From contig NZ_JAESIY010000007.1 in assembly GCF_016757215.1 (NCBI RefSeq), forward strand, positions 62,001 through 126,000: a DNA stretch of 64,000 bases, read 5' to 3'. Both the position numbers and the translations under genes were made by a program. The notes under the pieces are model-generated. The model made no database searches and was not told where the DNA came from. It saw only the letters and a list, made by a program, of their open reading frames with translations. Shown here piece after piece: positions 56,360-64,000 of the stretch (position 1 is the stretch's first letter; the number at the start of each line of letters is the position of its first letter). This DNA is from Fulvivirga sediminis (GTDB lineage Bacteria; Bacteroidota; Bacteroidia; Cytophagales; Cyclobacteriaceae).

Positions 56360-57958
56360 ATGATTTACCCTACTAAAAACCAATGGACCAAGACTTTTGT
56401 GGGCTTATTACTGTTTCTGTCCATTTTACAAACACATGCCCAAAAGCTGCAGAGTGACAATGGAGATGGCACCTTTACCAACCCGGTCATAGCTTCAGAC
56501 TTTCCAGATCCTGACGTAATCAGGGTAGGAGATACCTACTATATGGTTTCTACTACCATGTTCATTTTTCCAGGTGTTAGCATCATCAAATCAAAAGACT
56601 TAGTCAACTGGGAGTATTGCAGCAATGCTGTACCTCGATTCAATGAAAGCCCTTGTTATAATCTGGACACCTGCAGCCGTTACGCTCACGGACAGTGGGC
56701 TACCAGCTTGAAATATCACAATAACAAATTTCATTTGCTGTTTATTACCTTGGACGAAGGCGGCTATCATCTGACGGCCGATAAAGCTGAGGGTCCATGG
56801 GAAATGGAAAAATTACCCAAAGGCTTTTATGATCCGGGTTTATTCTATGATGATAATGGAAAAATTTATGTAGCACATGGCTATGGACAGGTGAAGATTA
56901 CTGAGGTAGATGAGAACCTGGCACCCATCAGCGGAGATTCTTTGGTATATGAGGGAGACATCCGCGGCGGCTTGGAAGGCTCACATGTCTATAAGATTAA
57001 CGGATATTATTACTTGTATTCTACTTACGGAGGCCGAGATGGTATTCAGGTGGCCTTGCGCTCTAAGAGCATCTGGGGGCCCTATGAACAAAAGGTGGTG
57101 ATCAGAGACTTAAATGAAGGCCCTACTTTCGGTATTCATCAGGGAGCTTTAATCCAAACACAAACTGGAGAATGGTGGACCATGCTTTTCGTAGATAGCG
57201 GACCTTTTGGCAGATTTCCGTCATTACAACCTGTTACCTGGGTAGATGGCTGGCCAATGGTAGGGGAAAATGGTAGGGGGGTGATCACTCATAAAAAGCC
57301 AGATGTGGGTAAAACCTATCCCGTCAAAAATTTTCCCACTTCCTCGGAGTTCGATGAGCAAGAATTAGGTATGCAGTGGGGCTGGAACCATAACCCCGAT
57401 CCCCAAAAATGGTCGCTAAAAGAGAAAAAAGGTAGTTTAAGATTACACACCGCCAGTGTTTCCAATGATCTTAAAATGGCCAGAAATAGCTTAACGCAAA
57501 GAACCTGGGCCTATTATTCAGACACTATTCCATCTACAGCTATCACTAAGCTGGATGTGAGTAAAATGCAAGAGGGTGATGTAGCGGGAATAGCCATTTT
57601 TCAAAATCCTTATGCTTATATAGGAGTCAAAAAGAACAATGGAAAGTACGAACTGATCATGGTCAATGATGGTAAAACCATAGAAACTATACCTTTAAAA
57701 TCGAAGACCATCTACCTTATGGCTCAGCCTGATTTTGGCAGTAGCAAAGCTTCTTTTGCCTATAGCACAGATAACAAGCATTTCAAGAAATTAGGCAATG
57801 AGCTGAACATGCAATTTAAGCTAGACATTTTCACAGGCAATAAATACATGCTTTTCAACTTCGCTACTAAGTCATTGGGAGGCTACGTTGACTTTGACTG
57901 GTTCAGGGTAGATCCTTCCATCGGGTATATTCCAAGTAAAGGAGAATTACTTAAATAA
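56360..57958 (+). CDS. Secreted GH43 beta-xylosidase/arabinofuranosidase with C-terminal beta-sandwich
   Basis: 532 residues with signal peptide (MIYPTKNQWTKTFVGLLLFL). Five-bladed GH43 domain (about 38-320): general base Asp in FPDPDVIRVGDTYYM, pKa-modulating Asp in YDPGLFYDDNGKIYV, acid Glu in GLEGSHVYKINGYYYL. The C-terminal domain (about 340-530; FDEQELGMQWGWNHNPDPQK) is the beta-sandwich (DUF1349/GH43_C2-type) of long GH43 enzymes. First gene of a tight operon; only 6 bp before the GH10 gene. Releases xylose or arabinose from xylo-oligosaccharides; specificity not resolved. Confidence 0.9.
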   Translation: MIYPTKNQWTKTFVGLLLFLSILQTHAQKLQSDNGDGTFTNPVIASDFPDPDVIRVGDTYYMVSTTMFIFPGVSIIKSKDLVNWEYCSNAVPRFNESPCYNLDTCSRYAHGQWATSLKYHNNKFHLLFITLDEGGYHLTADKAEGPWEMEKLPKGFYDPGLFYDDNGKIYVAHGYGQVKITEVDENLAPISGDSLVYEGDIRGGLEGSHVYKINGYYYLYSTYGGRDGIQVALRSKSIWGPYEQKVVIRDLNEGPTFGIHQGALIQTQTGEWWTMLFVDSGPFGRFPSLQPVTWVDGWPMVGENGRGVITHKKPDVGKTYPVKNFPTSSEFDEQELGMQWGWNHNPDPQKWSLKEKKGSLRLHTASVSNDLKMARNSLTQRTWAYYSDTIPSTAITKLDVSKMQEGDVAGIAIFQNPYAYIGVKKNNGKYELIMVNDGKTIETIPLKSKTIYLMAQPDFGSSKASFAYSTDNKHFKKLGNELNMQFKLDIFTGNKYMLFNFATKSLGGYVDFDWFRVDPSIGYIPSKGELLK

Positions 57959-57964
57959 ACAGCT

Positions 57965-59104
57965 ATGAAAATAAGAAATATAATCGTGATAATGAGTGTT
58001 TTAACTCTCATTATCGTGTCAACAGCATTCAAAGTAGTAACCATAGGTAAGTCGCCTGTTCCATCATTAAAAGAGGCCTTTTCTGATCAATTTCATATTG
58101 GCACCGCTTTAAATGCTTTCCAAATCATAGGGAGAGATACAGCAGCCATGAAAGTGGTAAAAAGGCATTTCAATGCTATAGTGGCAGAGAATTGCATGAA
58201 AAGTGGCAGAATACAACCTAAAGAAGGTGAATTCGATTTTAAACTGGCAGATCAGTTTGTAGAATTTGGAGAGAAGAACGACATGTTGATCAATGGGCAT
58301 ACTTTGATCTGGCATTCTCAAGCTCCTCAATGGTTTTTTACAGACAAAGAAGGAAAAGATGTATCTAGAGAGGTACTGATCCAGCGAATGAAAGACCATA
58401 TTTATAAGTTGGTGGGCAGGTACAAAGGACGTGTTCATACCTGGGATGTGGTCAATGAAGCCGTGTTGGATGACGGTTCGTATCGTAAAAGCAAATTTTA
58501 TGAAATTATAGGAGAAGAGTTTATCTCGTTGGCCTTTCAGTTTGCCCATGAGGCCGATCCAGAAGCAGAATTATATTACAACGACTATTCTATGGCTATC
58601 CCAGAAAAAAGAGCTGGTGTGGTAGCCATGGTAAAAAAACTGCAAGAAAAAGGCCTTAAAATAGATGGTATCGGTATGCAAGGCCATATTGGCATGGACT
58701 ATCCTGCTATTGAGGAATTTGAGCAAAGTATTCTTGCCTATTCCCAGCTAGGCGTGCAGGTGATGATTACTGAACTGGATCTTACGGTTTTGCCATCTCC
58801 TTGGAACCAAACAGGGGCCAATGTTTCGGATAATTATGAATATGATAAAAAGATGAATCCTTACCCTCACGGATTACCTCAGGAGGTAGAGAAAACCTTT
58901 ACAGAACGATATACTGATTTTTTCAAGCTATTTGTAAAGCACCAGGATAAAATTTCCAGAGTCACTTTTTGGGGAATAAACGATGGACACTCCTGGAGAA
59001 ACAACTGGCCCATTCGAGGCAGAACAGACTATCCACTTCTTTTTGACAGGGATAATAACCCCAAGCCAGTGGTAGATTCAATCATTAAAATCGCAAAACA
59101 ATAA
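57965..59104 (+). CDS. Endo-1,4-beta-xylanase, GH10
   Basis: 379 residues. The N-terminal hydrophobic segment ([20 protein letters not shown]) is a signal peptide or membrane anchor without clear lipobox. The TIM barrel carries acid/base Glu165 in WDVVNEAV and nucleophile Glu270 in MITELDLTV, plus [15 protein letters not shown] and the C-terminal [17 protein letters not shown]. This cleaves the xylan backbone. Within the operon it stands 2 bp before the GH97 gene. Single domain, no CBM. Confidence 0.96.
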   Translation: MKIRNIIVIMSVLTLIIVSTAFKVVTIGKSPVPSLKEAFSDQFHIGTALNAFQIIGRDTAAMKVVKRHFNAIVAENCMKSGRIQPKEGEFDFKLADQFVEFGEKNDMLINGHTLIWHSQAPQWFFTDKEGKDVSREVLIQRMKDHIYKLVGRYKGRVHTWDVVNEAVLDDGSYRKSKFYEIIGEEFISLAFQFAHEADPEAELYYNDYSMAIPEKRAGVVAMVKKLQEKGLKIDGIGMQGHIGMDYPAIEEFEQSILAYSQLGVQVMITELDLTVLPSPWNQTGANVSDNYEYDKKMNPYPHGLPQEVEKTFTERYTDFFKLFVKHQDKISRVTFWGINDGHSWRNNWPIRGRTDYPLLFDRDNNPKPVVDSIIKIAKQ

Positions 59105-59106
59105 AC

Positions 59107-61050
59107 ATGAATAAATACATTAAACTATCTATTCTTATACTCTTCATATTCTCTAGAGACGTTTTCTCGCAGCAAGCAGTGGTAAGCAGTCCCGATGAAC
59201 AACTCCAGGTAACAGTAAGCCTGAAAGAAGGAAAACTGTTTTATACACTGACTTATGCTGACCACACCGTTCTAGAAGAATCTCGTTTAGGATTTATTAC
59301 TAATCTGATAGACTATTCTGAAAGTCTTTCTTGGGAGGGCAGTGAGATCAATCCATTAAATTTTACCTATGAACAAGAAAAAATAAAGCAGGCTAAAGTG
59401 CATTACCAAGGCAATGAACTTACCTGTATGCTCAGCAACCGCGATGAACGGCCATTAAGACTTGTTTTCAGAGTGAGTAATCATGATGTGGCTTTCAGGT
59501 ATGAGGTTCCAGAAACGAAATCTCCATTAGCATTAGTAGTAAAAGAGGAGCTTACCGGATTTAATTTTATAGAGAACGCCAGAAGTTATCTCACACCACA
59601 GTCTAAGCCAATGGTCGGCTGGGAGAGAACCAAACCCAGTTATGAAGAAAGGTATGAGATTGATAAGGCCATTACCACCAAATCATCTACAGGAATGGGC
59701 TTCACATTTCCCGGGCTGTTTAAGTCAGGCGAAGAGTGGGTGCTAATTTCTGAGACTGGTGTTAGCGCTTTGTATTGCAGTTCTCACCTCAGCGATCCGG
59801 ATGATGAAGGAAATTATCAAATTGCCTTTCCTAATGAGGAGGAGAATAATGGTTTCGGAAGTACAGGTGCAGCCATTGGCTTACCTGCTGCAACGCCTTG
59901 GCGCACCATTACCGTAGGCAACAGCCTTAAGCCTATCATAGAAACCACTGTACCTTACGATGTAGTGGAACCATTGTATGAACCTTCACAGAAATATGAA
60001 TATGGCAAAGGCACCTGGAGCTGGATCATGTGGCAAGACAACAGTATGAATTATGAGGATCAGAAAACCTATATTGATCTGGCCTCAACACTTGGCTATG
60101 AATTCATTCTAATAGATGCTTTATGGGATAAAAACATTGGATACCATCGCATGGAAGAGCTTATTCAATATGCATCATCTAAAAAGGTGGGGGTTTTCTT
60201 ATGGTACAACTCCAATGGAGCCTGGAACGATGCTCCTCAATCGCCTAGAAATAAGATGAATACCGCCATAGCTCGTAAGAAAGAAATGAAGTGGATGCAA
60301 GAGCACGGAGTGAAGGGTATAAAAGTTGACTTCTTTGGAGGCGACAAGCAGGAAACCATGAGGTTATATGAAAATATCCTTTCTGATGCTAACGACTACG
60401 GTCTGATGTTAGTTTTTCATGGTACTACGTTGCCAAGAGGTTGGGAAAGAATGTATCCTAATTTTGTAGGTAGTGAGGCTATATTAGCTTCAGAAAACCT
60501 GATGTTCAGCCAGGGATTTAATGATATTGAAGCCCTGAACGCTACGCTATATCCATTCATAAGAAACACCGTGGCCAGTATGGAGTTTGGGGGTGTAGTA
60601 TTGAATAAAAGATACAACCGCACTAATGATGGTGGCAATCATCGAAGAACTACTGATGCCTTTCAGCTAGCTATAGCAGTTTTATATCAAAACCCAGTTC
60701 AATTCTTTGCCTTAACTCCTAATAATCTGGAAGATGCGCCAGACTTTGCCATTGATTTCATGAAGGAAGTGCCTACGACCTGGGAAGAAACGCGATTTAT
60801 TGATGGATACCCTGGAAAATACTGTGTACTGGCTAGAAAAAGTGGCGGTAGATGGTATATAGCGGGTGTAAATGCTCAGAAAAAGAGTATAGACCTGAAG
60901 TTATCCTTACCCATGCTTTCCGGAAAGTCGGTGCAGCTATATGGTGATAGCCAAGATGGTCAGAGTTTTTCAAAAAATGCTAAGATTAATAAAAATGGAA
61001 TTATAAAAATTACCATCCAACCAAATGGCGGAGTGGTAATAAAAGAATAG
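59107..61050 (+). CDS. GH97 family, probably retaining alpha-galactosidase type
   Basis: 647 residues with signal peptide (MNKYIKLSILILFIFSRDVF). Layout: N-terminal beta-supersandwich (about 22-280), catalytic barrel (about 290-560) and C-terminal beta domain. Where inverting SusB-type enzymes lack it, the sequence GIKVDFFGGDKQ has Asp408 at the nucleophile position of retaining GH97 alpha-galactosidases. The family requires Ca2+; several conserved Glu residues such as in FVGSEAIL support an intact site. Alpha-galactosidase or beta-L-arabinopyranosidase action on xylan side chains is plausible. Confidence 0.88.
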   Translation: MNKYIKLSILILFIFSRDVFSQQAVVSSPDEQLQVTVSLKEGKLFYTLTYADHTVLEESRLGFITNLIDYSESLSWEGSEINPLNFTYEQEKIKQAKVHYQGNELTCMLSNRDERPLRLVFRVSNHDVAFRYEVPETKSPLALVVKEELTGFNFIENARSYLTPQSKPMVGWERTKPSYEERYEIDKAITTKSSTGMGFTFPGLFKSGEEWVLISETGVSALYCSSHLSDPDDEGNYQIAFPNEEENNGFGSTGAAIGLPAATPWRTITVGNSLKPIIETTVPYDVVEPLYEPSQKYEYGKGTWSWIMWQDNSMNYEDQKTYIDLASTLGYEFILIDALWDKNIGYHRMEELIQYASSKKVGVFLWYNSNGAWNDAPQSPRNKMNTAIARKKEMKWMQEHGVKGIKVDFFGGDKQETMRLYENILSDANDYGLMLVFHGTTLPRGWERMYPNFVGSEAILASENLMFSQGFNDIEALNATLYPFIRNTVASMEFGGVVLNKRYNRTNDGGNHRRTTDAFQLAIAVLYQNPVQFFALTPNNLEDAPDFAIDFMKEVPTTWEETRFIDGYPGKYCVLARKSGGRWYIAGVNAQKKSIDLKLSLPMLSGKSVQLYGDSQDGQSFSKNAKINKNGIIKITIQPNGGVVIKE

Positions 61051-61068
61051 ACTATAACTAACCTAACC

Positions 61069-63627
61069 ATGAATCTTTACCTTAATCTACCTTTAAAAAT
61101 TAACACAAAATCGTTATTCATAGCCATCGTATGGTGTTTGAATTTGCTTCTTATTAGCTCAGGGTGGAGTCAGCAATTGACTTTGAACGATAAGGAGTAT
61201 TTCGAGAAGCCAGGTGTAAACATTCTGGTTTTCAGTAACCAGTATAACGGCATGTTCTTCGATGAGAAAACGGCCGGCATAGAACTTATTCATCATGGTG
61301 TGCGCACGGCCACAGGAGGGGCCGTGCGTTTGCAAAACACCCCGGAGCAGTGGGACCTGGTTCCCACTCTTACCGATAGAAAGGTGGATAAAGACAACAA
61401 CAGCATTGAGGTGACCTTACACTATAAAGAATTGGATTTTTACTCTCGAGTAAAAGTGACTTCCAAAGACCAGGGAGTAGAGATCAATGTGTACCTGGAT
61501 GAGCCTTTACCAGAAAAGCTGCTCGGCCGAGCAGGATTTAATTTTGAGTTGATACCAGCGGCCTACTTTGAAAAGAGCTACCTGGCAGACGGAAAGCCGG
61601 GAATATTTCCGTTATACCCAGCGGGCAAAACTTCCATAGTTCCTAAAAGTGAAAAAATACAGCAGTTTGCCGGACATACCACTTTTGATGACCGGGGTAA
61701 GGATGAATTTATAGTTCCTTCTCCAATGGCCACTGGTAAGACCTTGATTCTCTCTCCTGAAGATCCTGAAAGCCGTATTAAAATTACTTCTGAGTCTGAA
61801 ATAATGCTGTTTGATGGACGCTTGTTAGCTCAAAACGGATGGTTCATAATACGCAGCATTCTGCCTTCAAACAAAACAGGCAAAGTGCTAACCTGGTATA
61901 TGGAGCCTAATGCGGTGCCCAATTGGAAGAGAGATCCGGTAATTGCTTTTTCACAGGTAGGCTACCTGCCAGAACAGGAGAAGGTCGCGGTCATTGAATT
62001 AGATCAGTATGATACGCCGCTGAAAACGGCTTCTTTATACCAGGTAATGCCCAATGGTACTGATAAGGAAGTGCTCAAAACAGAGGTGAATAATTGGGGA
62101 GCCTATATGCGCTATAATTATCTGAAATTTGATTTCACCCAAATAAAATCTCCCGGACTTTATTATATAAAATATGGTGATCAGCAAACCAATGTTTTTT
62201 CTATTGCGGCCAATGTATATGATAACATCTGGCATGCTACCTCTGATGTATGGTTCCCGGTACAGATGGATCACATGGAAGTGAATGAGGGATATCGTGT
62301 ATGGCATGGTGAGCCTTTTATGGATGACGCACTTCAAGCGCCATTAAATCATGAACATTTTGATGGTTATAGTATGGGCAATAGCACTGATACTAAATAT
62401 AAGCCTTTGGAAAGAATTCCTAACCTTACTATAGGGGGCTGGTTTGATGCTGGTGATTTTGATATTCAGACAGGCTCACATTGCCATACCATTTTAAGCT
62501 TAGTGGAAGCCTATGAAAACTTTAAACTAGACAGAGATGAAACTTTCATTGACCAGAAGAATCGATATGTAGACATTCATCGCCCTGATGGTAAAGCAGA
62601 CATTTTACAACAGATAGAACATGGCACTTTAAACATAGTAGCACAAGTCATTAATATTGGCCACCCTGTGAGAGGAATAGTAGTACCCAACTTGCATCAA
62701 TATCATCATTTGGGTGATGCCATGACGGAAACAGATAATATGCCATACAATGCAGAACTAAAGCCTTATGAAACAGACGGCACCTACAGCGGCACCTTAG
62801 ATGATAGATGGGCCTTTACTACCAGAACACGCTTCCTGGATAATTTCACCACCGCGGCACTAGCCGCTGCACACCGTGCACTAAAAGGCTTTAATGACAC
62901 GCTTTCTAATCAAAGCCTTAAGTATGCTGTGCGTTTATGGGAAGAAAAAGACCAAGTGAAAGAAGATACTACTAAATGGGTGCAGCGTTTCGGCAAACGT
63001 ATGGAGGCCGCGGCTTCTCTTGAGCTATATATTACTACTAAAGAAAAAAAATATGCCGATTATTTCGAAAAAATCATTTGGTCCATTATTGATGAACCTA
63101 GGATGGGAGGCATGTCAATGGCGCTGCAGGCTTATCCGTTTATGGACAAGGGTTTTCAAAAGAAGCTGAAAACCAAAATGTCTGATTATAAAAAGTCATT
63201 AGATGAATTAGCCAAAGAAAATCCCTATGGTGTACCTATCTCTGGAGATGGCTGGGGAGGAAATGACCGAATTATAGGATGGGCCACTACAAACTATTAC
63301 GCCCATAAATTATTCCCGGAAATCATCAGTGCCGAATATGTGTACAAAGGGCTTAACTATATCTTTGGCTGCCACCCATATTCTAATATTTCTTTTGTAT
63401 CGGCTGTGGGTACAAAATCTAAGAAAGTTACCTATGGTAATAACCGGGCTGATTTCACTTTTATTGCCGGTGGAGTAGTACCAGGCTTGCTTTTATTAAA
63501 ACCAGATTTTCCTGAAAATAAAGAGGACTGGCCTTTCTTCTGGGGTGAGAATGAAGTAACAGTGGGTATTTGTGCAGATTATATTTTGTTAGGTGCCGCC
63601 ACAGGAGAATTGTCAAAAGAACAATAA
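61069..63627 (+). CDS. GH9 family glycoside hydrolase with N-terminal Ig-like domain
   Basis: 852 residues; signal peptide begins after a short basic stretch (about residues 13-36, ending SSGWSQ). A long N-terminal region (about 40-290) precedes the cellulase-N Ig-like domain (about 300-385; FSQVGYLPEQEKVAVIELD) and the (alpha/alpha)6 catalytic domain with catalytic base region GWFDAGDFD (Asp460, Asp463) and acid Glu829 in GENEVTVG. ASLELYITTKEKKYADYF is a further family block. Activity may be on beta-glucan, xyloglucan or other exo-substrates; cannot be fixed. 18 bp after the GH97 gene. Confidence 0.88.
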   Translation: MNLYLNLPLKINTKSLFIAIVWCLNLLLISSGWSQQLTLNDKEYFEKPGVNILVFSNQYNGMFFDEKTAGIELIHHGVRTATGGAVRLQNTPEQWDLVPTLTDRKVDKDNNSIEVTLHYKELDFYSRVKVTSKDQGVEINVYLDEPLPEKLLGRAGFNFELIPAAYFEKSYLADGKPGIFPLYPAGKTSIVPKSEKIQQFAGHTTFDDRGKDEFIVPSPMATGKTLILSPEDPESRIKITSESEIMLFDGRLLAQNGWFIIRSILPSNKTGKVLTWYMEPNAVPNWKRDPVIAFSQVGYLPEQEKVAVIELDQYDTPLKTASLYQVMPNGTDKEVLKTEVNNWGAYMRYNYLKFDFTQIKSPGLYYIKYGDQQTNVFSIAANVYDNIWHATSDVWFPVQMDHMEVNEGYRVWHGEPFMDDALQAPLNHEHFDGYSMGNSTDTKYKPLERIPNLTIGGWFDAGDFDIQTGSHCHTILSLVEAYENFKLDRDETFIDQKNRYVDIHRPDGKADILQQIEHGTLNIVAQVINIGHPVRGIVVPNLHQYHHLGDAMTETDNMPYNAELKPYETDGTYSGTLDDRWAFTTRTRFLDNFTTAALAAAHRALKGFNDTLSNQSLKYAVRLWEEKDQVKEDTTKWVQRFGKRMEAAASLELYITTKEKKYADYFEKIIWSIIDEPRMGGMSMALQAYPFMDKGFQKKLKTKMSDYKKSLDELAKENPYGVPISGDGWGGNDRIIGWATTNYYAHKLFPEIISAEYVYKGLNYIFGCHPYSNISFVSAVGTKSKKVTYGNNRADFTFIAGGVVPGLLLLKPDFPENKEDWPFFWGENEVTVGICADYILLGAATGELSKEQ

Positions 63628-63634
63628 TTCATTT

Positions 63635-64000
63635 ATGAAAAGCTTTAAGTCATTGGTATTCACAGGTTTGTTACTATTGTCACTTACCTCTTTTAGCCAA
63701 AATCCTATTATACAGGATCAATACACGGCTGACCCGACAGCGAGGGTTTTTAATGGTAAGATCTATGTATTTCCTTCCCATGATATTTTTGCTACCGAAG
63801 GAAAAGGTAGGCCAGGATGGTTTGCCATGGAAGATTATCATGTATTCTCATGTTCCAACCTTACTGACTGGACAGACCATGGCATGATCGTAGACCAGAA
63901 AACTGTACCGTGGGCAGTCCATGATGCTTATAGCATGTGGGCTCCAGATGCGGTTGAAAGAAATGGGAAATATTATTTCTATTTTCCTACCAGAGCTCAA
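63635..64000 (+). CDS. GH43-family glycoside hydrolase, 5' part (cut by window end)
   Basis: 122 codons visible. Signal peptide MKSFKSLVFTGLLLLSLTSF, then DQYTADPTARVFNGKIYVFP with the general-base Asp of GH43 and SMWAPDAVERNGKYYFYFPT. It starts 7 bp after the GH9 stop, continuing the operon. The rest lies beyond the window. Confidence 0.9.
   Translation, partial: MKSFKSLVFTGLLLLSLTSFSQNPIIQDQYTADPTARVFNGKIYVFPSHDIFATEGKGRPGWFAMEDYHVFSCSNLTDWTDHGMIVDQKTVPWAVHDAYSMWAPDAVERNGKYYFYFPTRAQ

Overview
The window looks like a chromosomal segment of a Bacteroidota bacterium, probably order Cytophagales. The support is type IX secretion C-terminal sorting domains (Asn-Pro-x-rich start, 'YPNPS/FPNPA' motifs) on several secreted enzymes, SprF/PorT-like outer-membrane barrels, TAnnTTTG-like -7 promoter boxes, absence of clear Shine-Dalgarno sequences, and AT-rich DNA. 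The species cannot be named from the sequence alone.

Layout. 1-7.1 kb: a truncated bacteriophytochrome, a serine-hydrolase lipoprotein, an ABC-F ATPase, a Crp-like protein and a secreted T9SS protein. 7.2-15.1 kb: a type I restriction-modification island (hsdM, hsdS, hsdR) whose intergenic gaps are filled with ~114-bp palindromic repeat units built from 9-nt GATnnnnnn words; a GxxExxY (PD-D/ExK-like) gene sits among the same repeats next to a remnant copy of the hsdM 3' end. 15.8-18.8 kb: an alginate-export-family outer membrane barrel broken by two frameshifts, followed by a NarX/PilJ-type membrane sensor. 19-23.8 kb: a cyanophycin locus (cphA synthetase, divergent cphB cyanophycinase, isoaspartyl peptidase co-transcribed with a CsbD-like small protein). 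24.4-35.9 kb: an envelope/stress-like block (OmpA protein, lipoprotein, cupin, a Lys-rich 38-residue protein, GH130, two GT4 glycosyltransferases, small proteins, a frameshifted histidine kinase, a PorT-type barrel, an AraC regulator). Five promoters in this block share one architecture, ATCTGTGAwwTATGTAA - 15 nt - nTGTAA - 21/22 nt - a -7-like box, which I take as a previously unrecognised regulon and regard as the best finding here.

36.2-39.1 kb: an integrated-element graveyard next to tRNA-Asp: broken TPR gene, PhzF-like gene, a group II intron-like 5' fragment with a duplicated exon hairpin, an orphan coding tail, and a tyrosine recombinase pseudogene carrying an 11-bp tandem duplication plus a nonsense codon. 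39.5-46.1 kb: ordinary metabolic and regulatory genes (CAT-like acetyltransferase, 2-hydroxyacid dehydrogenase, Crp/Fnr regulator, RidA, thioredoxin-like, Sufu-domain protein).

46.6-64 kb: a xylan/plant-cell-wall locus: GH5-ricin, tandem CE1 esterase, CE1-CBM-ricin, GH30-CBM-ricin, then a tight operon GH43, GH10, GH97, GH9, GH43 (cut by the window end). The GH10 and GH30 enzymes would cut the xylan backbone, the CE1 domains would remove ester-linked groups, and the GH43 and GH97 enzymes would trim side chains and oligosaccharides. No SusC/SusD pair lies inside the window. Several genes in the window carry frameshifts; some (integrase) are clearly genuine decay, others could be assembly errors and are flagged as such.
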